From: Rhodospirillaceae bacterium
GTDB lineage: Bacteria > Pseudomonadota > Alphaproteobacteria > Thalassobaculales > Thalassobaculaceae
DNA: 37,469 nucleotides
Direction of reading: 5' to 3'
NCBI GenBank assembly: GCA_002690995.1
Contig: NZGS01000046.1
Coordinates: forward strand, 1-37,469
This document shows positions 8,271 through 14,739 of the stretch, one piece after another; the first letter of the stretch is position 1, and each line of letters starts with the position of its first letter. Position numbers and translations under genes: made by a program. The notes below the pieces were generated by a model. The model saw only the letters and a list, made by a program, of their open reading frames with translations, was not told where the DNA came from and did no database searches.

Positions 8271-9032
8271 ATGATATCGAGTGGAGAAATTTTTTTATTG
8301 TTACTTATTGTAAGCGCGCCGTTTTTTGGAAGTTTTATATCAACACTATTAATAAGAGTTGAGCGAAAGAAACCCATTTTGAAACCAGTATTTTCCACTT
8401 GCTCGGATTGTGGCCATCAAATTTTGCTAATGCATAAGATCCCCATCTTGAGCCATCTAGTATTGAAAGGGGCCTGCTACCGCTGTAAAACTCCATTTAG
8501 CTACACATACATAACGCTCGAGACGGGATTTCTTCTTTCGAGTGTTATAGCTATTTTAGTTCTTTTCAATGAAACTTTCGATAAGATCGTATTCACTATC
8601 TTTTTAGCTTGGATATTTTTACCTCTGTCTATTTTTGACATCCAACAACAACGCTTACCTGATTTAGCCACTATACCAATAGCTTGTGCTGGTCTCCTGC
8701 AAGGATACTTACTGCCCTACGTAACATTTTTTGATTGTTTACTTGGCTTTATCCTTGGCTTTGTTTTGAGCGCGGCGGTATCCATCCTGTATTCTAAAAT
8801 ACGCCGGCAAACCGGACTAGGTTGGGGTGATGTTAAACTTATCGCTGCAATTGGAGCATTAATAGGATGGCAACTTGTGCCATGGTTTATATTCCTAGCT
8901 TCAACGGCTGCGATGATCTATGTGATTCTGCAAATGATTATTTATGGAAAGCAAGCTGGAAAAGAGAGGATCCCCTTTGGTCCATTTCTGTGCGGATCTA
9001 GCTGGCTTGTTTGGATTTACTCTATTTCTTGA
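8271..9032 (+). CDS. gspO: Prepilin peptidase / N-methyltransferase
   Basis: A 253-residue polytopic membrane protein of the A24 aspartic peptidase family. It has an N-terminal helix, a cytosolic zinc-ribbon-like loop with two Cys pairs (CSDC and CYRC), and then further helices carrying the two catalytic aspartates: Asp123 in FDIQQQRLPD and Asp187 in GLGWGDVKL. These match the GspO/PilD signatures. It cleaves and methylates prepilin-like leaders, here presumably the GspG-K pseudopilins. Length is typical. It is separated from the gsp operon by the minus-strand cytochrome pair and starts at an ATG with GAGGA upstream. Confidence 0.88.
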   Translation: MISSGEIFLLLLIVSAPFFGSFISTLLIRVERKKPILKPVFSTCSDCGHQILLMHKIPILSHLVLKGACYRCKTPFSYTYITLETGFLLSSVIAILVLFNETFDKIVFTIFLAWIFLPLSIFDIQQQRLPDLATIPIACAGLLQGYLLPYVTFFDCLLGFILGFVLSAAVSILYSKIRRQTGLGWGDVKLIAAIGALIGWQLVPWFIFLASTAAMIYVILQMIIYGKQAGKERIPFGPFLCGSSWLVWIYSIS

Positions 9033-9260
9033 AGTTATCTGACTGCAAAAAATGAAACCGACAAAGTTATAATATCCAGAGAAACTTAACCTATCAAAAA
9101 ATTGAATAACCTTAAACATTTTTGCTAAAAACAAAGTGTGCTGCCACTTGATGCTGCTGATGGAGAAGAAGGTCATTGCTCCAAAAAAACATCGCCAATC
9201 TTCTTTTTTTACATCGCCTGATTAAATGGAAAAAAAACAAATGTTTTAGACGTAACCGTT
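9033..9260. other. Non-coding stretch without recognised content
   Basis: The first ~230 bases of the gap between gspO and the electron-transfer operon. It is AT-rich with several A and T runs. I see no tRNA, no clear terminator stem and no coding frame with a ribosome site. The rest of the gap holds the promoter and leader features listed separately. Confidence 0.4.
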
Positions 9261-9289
9261 TTGACAGTGCTGTCTTTACCCCTTAAACT
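9261..9289 (+). promoter_or_regulatory. Candidate sigma-70 promoter with overlapping palindrome, ahead of the electron-transfer operon
   Basis: A perfect -35 hexamer TTGACA (9261-9266) is followed after 17 bases by TAAACT (9284-9289), which matches four of six -10 positions. The -35 is embedded in an inverted repeat GACAG-TG-CTGTC (9263-9274), a possible operator. The next gene starts 55 bases downstream of the -10, and it is the first gene of a seven-gene operon that shows no other good promoter at its head. Confidence 0.42.
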
Positions 9290-9305
9290 CTAACTAACAT
9301 ATTTC

Positions 9306-9330
9306 GGGGGGGGACGTGCGGGTGTCGCAC
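9306..9330 (+). promoter_or_regulatory. G8 tract plus hairpin in the leader of the electron-transfer operon
   Basis: A run of eight G (9306-9313) is followed immediately by a small stem-loop: GTGCG (9316-9320), loop GGTGT, CGCAC (9326-9330). The ATG is at 9344 and the 13 bases before it are AT-rich with no Shine-Dalgarno sequence. The G run could act as the ribosome site once the hairpin forms and shortens the distance, and it could slip during replication. Both ideas are inference from position. Confidence 0.35.
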
Positions 9331-9343
9331 TTAATTAATATCA

Positions 9344-11734
9344 ATGAGTGAAGAGTTCGATATTGCTATTGTTGGCTCAGGCCCTTCTGGATTAAGCGCC
9401 GCGGCACGAGCCGCCCAAAAAGATATTTCACACATCCTGCTTGAAACTACCGACCACGCATCAGACACAATTTTCAAATTCCAAAAACGTAAGTTTGTAA
9501 TGGCGACCCCAGATGTCATGCCTCTGAGAAGCGATACCAGCTTTGCTGCAGGCACGAGAGAAGAAATCCTCGATAAATGGGATGAGGAAATAGAGCAACG
9601 AAAAATAAATATCAGCTACAACAGTGAAGTAACAGGAATAAGCGGTGAAAAAGGAAATTTTACACTGGAGGTAAAGGGTGGCCGCACGATCAAAGCCAAT
9701 CACATCGTTCTTTCAATCGGCATGCAAGGTAATTTACGAAAGCTCGACGTTGAAGGAGATGATTGGGAGTTTGTTCAATATCAACTGGATGATCCGGAAG
9801 AATATGAAGATGAGACGATTATCGTTGTTGGAGCAGGTGACGCCGCAATAGAAAACGCCGTAGCGCTTGCGGCTCAGAATAGAGTAGCTCTGGTAAATAG
9901 AAAGGGTGAGTTTGCGAGGATAAAAGCTGGAAACTTGACACTTATAACAGAAGCTATAGATAACGGTCTTTTGGAATGCTATTACAACGCTACTACCGCG
10001 CGAGTATCACCTGGTAAAATAATATTAAAAACGCCAGATGGTGAGACAACTGTTCCTTGTGATCGCATCATTGCTCGTCTTGGCGCAATGGCACCCCGCC
10101 GCTTCGTTGAGAGTTGCGGCATAACATTTACCAGTGACGAACCAAGCGCACTTCCTGAATTGTCGGAAAGATACGAGAGCTCCGTACCAGGTCTTTACGT
10201 AGTTGGCGCTCTAGCTGGTTACCCTTTAATTAAACTAGCCATGAACCAAGGCTACGAAGTAGTAGAAACGATTTCAGGAAATGAGATCCCGCCAGCAGAT
10301 GAGCCACTATTAGAGGAAAAATTTGCAGCTCTCCCAGGCAGAAAAGTTAATGATCTTTTGAGAGAGATACAAGAAAATGTCCCGCTTCTGTCACATATGT
10401 CAGCACTACAATTTCGGGAGTTCATGATTGATAGTGTTATCCATCTTAAACAAGCAGGGGACGTGATTTTCGAGAGAAATGAATACACAAACAGCGTCTT
10501 TTCAATTGTTGAAGGACGGGTCAATGTACAGATCAACCCCGAGGATGAAAATGAAGTTGTAGAGCTGAAGAAAGGCTCATTTTTTGGTGAAATGGGCCTG
10601 ATAGCAGGGCGACGCAGAACAGCAACAGTGGTTGCTAAAAGAGAATGCTTCTTAGTTGAAACTCCTCGAAGAGCAATGCTTAAACTTATCAGTTCTGTGC
10701 CAGGCGCAAGGAAAGTCTTGGATACTGCAGCTATATACAGACAGATACAAACCCATCTGACACCCAACATCGAAAAGGAGCTGCTTAAAGAAATTGTAGA
10801 TTCAGCAACAATAGAAAGCTTGTCTGCCGGAGATAAATTGATATCGGAGGGCGATGAGTCAGATCATATGTTTATAATTCGAGCTGGTTCTATGACGGTT
10901 TCAAAGGTTATCGGTGGGAGAAGCGTCATATTATCCTATATTCCGTCGGGAAATTATGTTGGGGAGATGGCGTTATTAAATAGTGAGCCTCGTTCGGCTA
11001 GTGTGACTGCAACGGTAGCTTCCGAGGTAATAAAAATTGATGCTGTTGCATTCCGGGAATTATTAAGCCGAGAGGCTGAACTTAAACAAGTGATAGAAGA
11101 AAAATTTCAAGACAGAATAGTTGAGAATTTAGAAACAGAGGAACGACCTGAGGCTGGCGACATCATAGAGTTTTTGGTAGGCCAAGGTGTTGGCGAAGCA
11201 TCCGATGTATTGCTTATAGACGAATCACTCTGTGTAAGGTGCGATAATTGTGAAAAAGCCTGTGCCGAAACCCACGGCGGAATTTCAAGACTGAACCGGG
11301 AAGCTGGACCAACGTTCGATACTTTGCATGTGCCAACCTCTTGTAGACACTGTGAACACCCTCATTGTATGTCCGATTGTCCAGCCGACGCTATACATCG
11401 AGCCCAGGATGGCGAGGTTTTTATTGATGACAAGTGTATTGGATGTGCAAACTGCGTCAATAATTGTCCCTACGGCGTTATACAACTAGCTTATCCGCCG
11501 GCTAAAAAGCCTGGCCTGTGGTCTTGGCTCTTTTTTGGCGCTGGACCTGGACCTGGGGAAGATAAAACAAATAATAAGAAAGTTGAGGGCGCAAGATCAG
11601 TAGCTGCTAAGTGCGATATGTGCAAGGACGTAGAAGGTGGCGCTTCGTGTGTCAGCGCATGTCCAACAGGAGCAGCCATACGGGTTAATCCCGAGGAATT
11701 TTTATCCATTACCAATTTGGCAAAGTCGGGTTAG
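9344..11734 (+). CDS. FAD/NAD(P) oxidoreductase fused to two cNMP-binding domains and a 4x[4Fe-4S] ferredoxin module
   Basis: A 796-residue cytosolic protein with no membrane segment. Residues 1-320 are a thioredoxin-reductase-like flavoprotein: the FAD motif GSGPSG near residue 11 and the NAD(P) motif VVGAGDAAIE near 160. No CxxC redox pair is present, so it is not a thioredoxin reductase. Two cyclic-nucleotide-binding domains follow at about 365-450 and 485-575, each with a phosphate-binding cassette (FFGEMGL...RRTATV near 412; YVGEMALL...RSASV near 538) that keeps the Gly-Glu and Arg. The C-terminal part (about 625-785) has four Cys clusters in the order seen in DmsB/NrfC/PsrB-type subunits: CVRCDNC, CRHCEHPHC, CIGCANC, CDMC...CVSAC. 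It likely passes electrons between NAD(P)H and the cytochrome b encoded five bases downstream, under nucleotide control (inference). Confidence 0.85.
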   Translation: MSEEFDIAIVGSGPSGLSAAARAAQKDISHILLETTDHASDTIFKFQKRKFVMATPDVMPLRSDTSFAAGTREEILDKWDEEIEQRKINISYNSEVTGISGEKGNFTLEVKGGRTIKANHIVLSIGMQGNLRKLDVEGDDWEFVQYQLDDPEEYEDETIIVVGAGDAAIENAVALAAQNRVALVNRKGEFARIKAGNLTLITEAIDNGLLECYYNATTARVSPGKIILKTPDGETTVPCDRIIARLGAMAPRRFVESCGITFTSDEPSALPELSERYESSVPGLYVVGALAGYPLIKLAMNQGYEVVETISGNEIPPADEPLLEEKFAALPGRKVNDLLREIQENVPLLSHMSALQFREFMIDSVIHLKQAGDVIFERNEYTNSVFSIVEGRVNVQINPEDENEVVELKKGSFFGEMGLIAGRRRTATVVAKRECFLVETPRRAMLKLISSVPGARKVLDTAAIYRQIQTHLTPNIEKELLKEIVDSATIESLSAGDKLISEGDESDHMFIIRAGSMTVSKVIGGRSVILSYIPSGNYVGEMALLNSEPRSASVTATVASEVIKIDAVAFRELLSREAELKQVIEEKFQDRIVENLETEERPEAGDIIEFLVGQGVGEASDVLLIDESLCVRCDNCEKACAETHGGISRLNREAGPTFDTLHVPTSCRHCEHPHCMSDCPADAIHRAQDGEVFIDDKCIGCANCVNNCPYGVIQLAYPPAKKPGLWSWLFFGAGPGPGEDKTNNKKVEGARSVAAKCDMCKDVEGGASCVSACPTGAAIRVNPEEFLSITNLAKSG

Positions 11735-11739
11735 CCAGC

Positions 11740-12567
11740 ATGCATGAAGGTTTTTTAGTTTATGCGAATTCAAAGTACCTGAAATGGGCAGTAGCCCTGA
11801 GCGTGGCCTCAATAGCGGCCTATATTTTTTACGAACCGATAGATGAGCACAATGGCGGAACTGTTCTGGGGTATATTTTAGGAACAGTCGGTGTGCTGCT
11901 TATTTTTTGGCTGACTTGGTTAGGAATAAGAAAACGGCAATATGGCGCACATTTCAGGCTGACGGCGTGGGTTTCTGCTCACGTTTACCTTGGTTTAAGC
12001 CTAATTGTCGTAGCAACACTGCATACCGGTTTCCAATTTGATTGGAATCTTCATACGCTGGCCTATGCGCTTATGATCATAGTAATAGTGAGCGGAATTT
12101 TTGGGATTTATGCTTATGCGAGGTTCCCGCGACTTGTTAGTGAAAACCGACGCGGCGTCTCGATGGATGACTTGCTTACTCAGATTGGTGATCTTGACCG
12201 GGAGTGTAGGCAGTTAGCTATTAGCCTACCCGATGAAATTAGTTCACTAATTTTAAAGTCGTGCGAAGAAACTATTATTGGTGGATCAATTTTTCGAATT
12301 TTAAGTGGAAAGGCGAGTAATTGCCCATCAGATGCTGCTTTTACGCAATTACGCACGCTTATTAGCACCGTAGACCAAGAACACGCTCTGAGCACACGAA
12401 AATTACTTGTTTTAACTGGTAAAAAATGTGGCTTGCTCGGGACAGTCAGGCGAGACATCCAGCTCAAGGCCTTAATGGATATCTGGCTGCGGGTGCACGT
12501 ACCCGTAACCATTGCTCTCTTGGTCGCTCTGACAGTTCATATAATATCCGTTTTTTATTATTGGTAA
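11740..12567 (+). CDS. Inner-membrane diheme cytochrome b-like protein
   Basis: A 275-residue membrane protein with five predicted helices at about 15-31, 41-62, 75-98, 104-125 and 247-272. Helix 3 carries His81 and His95, and helix 5 carries His253 and His267; both pairs are spaced by 13 intervening residues, the classic spacing for two bis-His b hemes stacked across a membrane. His105 lies at the edge of helix 4. A long loop (about 127-246) with basic residues after helices 2 and 4 is predicted to be cytosolic, facing the upstream FAD/Fe-S protein. I do not recognise a named subfamily. It starts five bases after the upstream gene. A role in moving electrons across the inner membrane, perhaps with quinone, is inferred. 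Confidence 0.72.
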   Translation: MHEGFLVYANSKYLKWAVALSVASIAAYIFYEPIDEHNGGTVLGYILGTVGVLLIFWLTWLGIRKRQYGAHFRLTAWVSAHVYLGLSLIVVATLHTGFQFDWNLHTLAYALMIIVIVSGIFGIYAYARFPRLVSENRRGVSMDDLLTQIGDLDRECRQLAISLPDEISSLILKSCEETIIGGSIFRILSGKASNCPSDAAFTQLRTLISTVDQEHALSTRKLLVLTGKKCGLLGTVRRDIQLKALMDIWLRVHVPVTIALLVALTVHIISVFYYW

Positions 12568-12577
12568 GGCGAGGTAG

Positions 12578-14287
12578 ATGGAACTATCTATAACGATACT
12601 GACCCGCCGAAAAAATGGAAGTATTGGGCGCAGAGAAGAGACGAAAACATGCGAAGCTTTTCGCATCGGAAGAGATACGAAAGACGAATTGTTTCTTTCT
12701 GACCATAGGATCCCTTATAATCTAGCCACTTTGCGCCCTGGTGAAGATGGATTCTTCATAGAAGCTGAGAGTGACCACGACTTGAGGCTTAATGAAAAAA
12801 TTGTCCAAAAGGCTCATGTTAATATAGGGGACATCATTGGGATTGGTCCATACGAACTCAGACTTGTTGAACCCGAAGATGGGATAGATCTAGCTGTTAC
12901 CGTTGAATTAATTCATCCGGTAGGTGACGATGTAGAAGAGTTGTTGTCCCGAAGTAACCTAAGTATCAATAACACAGGTTTTTCAAAGCGTGCCTTGTCG
13001 TGGACATTAGGACTATCGATCCTAGTGCTCTTTTTAGTTCTGCCGATATTAGACGGAACGTATAATGTTTTCAGATCGCCCGTACCCACGCAAAATGAGG
13101 AAAATCAAGCTAATACAATGTTCACCAAAAACGAAGTTACATTCGACTTCAGCTGGCATACTGGTGAAGTTATGGATGCACACAAGTTTTTTGCAAACGA
13201 TTGCGAAGCGTGCCACACAAAACCTTTTATTATGGTAGAGGATCAAGCCTGCCTTACTTGTCATCAAGAAACCCATGCACACTTCGACGTATTACAGTTC
13301 ACTAACCCAGATTTGAATTCTACACGTTGCGCGTCATGCCACACTGATCATCAGGGTCCCGAGCCCTTAAGGGCATCTCAACAAGCCTTATGCTCAGATT
13401 GCCACACGAACCTTGAAGCGAAAGCAGAAGGCACAAAACTAATCAACGCCTCCGACTTTGGGCTCAATCACCCCCAGTTTAAGCCAACAGTTTGGGTTGA
13501 TACTTCCGCCGGAAAGCAAGCGCGAATAAGCCTGGATGAGACACCCAAAGAAAATTCTAATTTAAAATTTCCGCATGACGTCCATCTTATCGCGGAACGG
13601 ATGCGTAATCCAAGCACAGGAAAGCAACAACAATTAGACTGTGCTAGTTGTCATGTTCCAGATATGAGCAAACAATTTTTCAAACCGGTCAATATGGAGG
13701 AACACTGCGGAGATTGCCATGTACTCTCCTTTGATCCAAACAAACCGGAGCGAGTAGTTCCTCACGCTAGTGCAGCTACGGTGCAAAGAGAGGTCAAAGA
13801 GTACTTCTCGGACCTGGCACTTAGTGGAAATATTGATGAAAAGGCGGCGCCTGCAAGTTTGCGGAGAAGGCCAGGATCACAATTAACAAAGACGCAGCGC
13901 CTTGAAGCGTTAGAGTGGGCCAACGAAAAAACAGAGCAAGCTACCAAATATCTTTTTTCAGCCAGTCAATGTGGCGTTTGCCACCAGTTGCAAAGGAAGT
14001 CAGATAAGACGGCAGATTATAGAGTGGAACCCGTCAGAGTAACTAATATTTGGCAACCTCTTTCCGTATTCAATCATGAAGCGCACGCGGACGCATCCTG
14101 TAAAAGCTGTCACGCTGCGGAGCAATCTTCCACAAGTTCTGACGTTCTTTTACCAAAAATTGAAAGCTGCCGCGATTGTCACGGAGGACAGCTAACATCC
14201 GACAAAATACCTAGCACATGTATAAGTTGTCATATCTTCCACAACGACAAGCTTACGCTGATGTCACCAACGACGGGACAAAAATAA
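12578..14287 (+). CDS. FHA domain - transmembrane helix - decaheme cytochrome c fusion
   Basis: A 569-residue protein. Residues ~20-100 fit a forkhead-associated fold (FRIGRD, then FLSDHRIPYNLATLR in place of the usual S-R-x-H segment, then a 'DIIGIGPYELRL' strand). One hydrophobic helix spans about 138-160. The rest carries ten CXXCH sites, beginning at residues 209, 225, 251, 272, 355, 377, 465, 508, 531 and 548. Topology follows: FHA in the cytosol, hemes in the periplasm, anchored in the inner membrane. The canonical FHA Ser/His after the Arg are not obvious, so phosphothreonine binding is uncertain. A GCGAGG ribosome site precedes the ATG. It could take electrons from the cytochrome b and hand them to the outer-membrane partners (inference). 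Confidence 0.82.
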   Translation: MELSITILTRRKNGSIGRREETKTCEAFRIGRDTKDELFLSDHRIPYNLATLRPGEDGFFIEAESDHDLRLNEKIVQKAHVNIGDIIGIGPYELRLVEPEDGIDLAVTVELIHPVGDDVEELLSRSNLSINNTGFSKRALSWTLGLSILVLFLVLPILDGTYNVFRSPVPTQNEENQANTMFTKNEVTFDFSWHTGEVMDAHKFFANDCEACHTKPFIMVEDQACLTCHQETHAHFDVLQFTNPDLNSTRCASCHTDHQGPEPLRASQQALCSDCHTNLEAKAEGTKLINASDFGLNHPQFKPTVWVDTSAGKQARISLDETPKENSNLKFPHDVHLIAERMRNPSTGKQQQLDCASCHVPDMSKQFFKPVNMEEHCGDCHVLSFDPNKPERVVPHASAATVQREVKEYFSDLALSGNIDEKAAPASLRRRPGSQLTKTQRLEALEWANEKTEQATKYLFSASQCGVCHQLQRKSDKTADYRVEPVRVTNIWQPLSVFNHEAHADASCKSCHAAEQSSTSSDVLLPKIESCRDCHGGQLTSDKIPSTCISCHIFHNDKLTLMSPTTGQK

Positions 14288-14289
14288 GG

Positions 14290-14739
14290 ATGCTGAAACT
14301 TACAAATATTATCGCATCACTTCTTTTTTGGCTCCTTTCGATAACCGGTGCCACGATCAGCTCAGCTTCAGAAAAGCTAGAGCTCGTAACTTGGGGTTCA
14401 GTTTTACCCAACGCAACGATTGATACGAAACGCGCAAGTTTGAACGTACAAGTGGAAATTGGAGATGATGTTCCACTGAAAACTCATATAACTGCGCACA
14501 CGCCAACAGGAAATATGCTTCAACGGACTAATCTCGGATATTGGGTGCCATGGTCCGGCAAATTAGACGATTTGATGAATACATTCAGTCCAAAAAGCAG
14601 CAACGCAATTAATTTTAAAATCTTTAAAGATGATGATTTGAGCGAAGAGCTTTTTCCAATTAAAATTATGGTTGCATATCGTACTGTAACCGAATTGAAA
14701 TTTGGCGTTTTTGATTTAGCCGGCAGAAGAACACCATGA
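14290..14739 (+). CDS. Small exported protein of unknown function
   Basis: A 149-residue protein from the ATG at 14290, two bases after the decaheme stop, with AAGG close before it; a longer frame from 14218 would overlap the upstream gene by 70 bases and has no good start. It has a signal peptide (about residues 1-25, ending near ISSAS) and a beta-rich body with two small helices. No Cys, heme motif or known domain is visible. It ends with an ATGA overlap into the next gene, so it belongs to the same operon and is probably a periplasmic or surface component of the same system. Confidence 0.6.
   Translation: MLKLTNIIASLLFWLLSITGATISSASEKLELVTWGSVLPNATIDTKRASLNVQVEIGDDVPLKTHITAHTPTGNMLQRTNLGYWVPWSGKLDDLMNTFSPKSSNAINFKIFKDDDLSEELFPIKIMVAYRTVTELKFGVFDLAGRRTP

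Noticed and set aside
9344-10310. Thioredoxin reductase
   Set aside because: The Rossmann motifs are similar but the redox CxxC pair is absent.
10252-10770. 172-codon open frame on the minus strand
   Set aside because: It lies entirely inside the plus-strand FAD/cNMP/Fe-S gene, has low-complexity Ser/Leu-rich content and no ribosome site; a shadow frame.
13200-14235. Repeated short TGC..TGCCAC-type units that look like a direct-repeat array
   Set aside because: They are CXXCH heme codons at irregular spacing inside a coding region, not a CRISPR or tandem DNA repeat.
14218-14289. Longer N-terminus for the small exported protein
   Set aside because: It would overlap the decaheme gene by 70 bases, place 24 polar residues before the signal peptide, and lacks a ribosome site.
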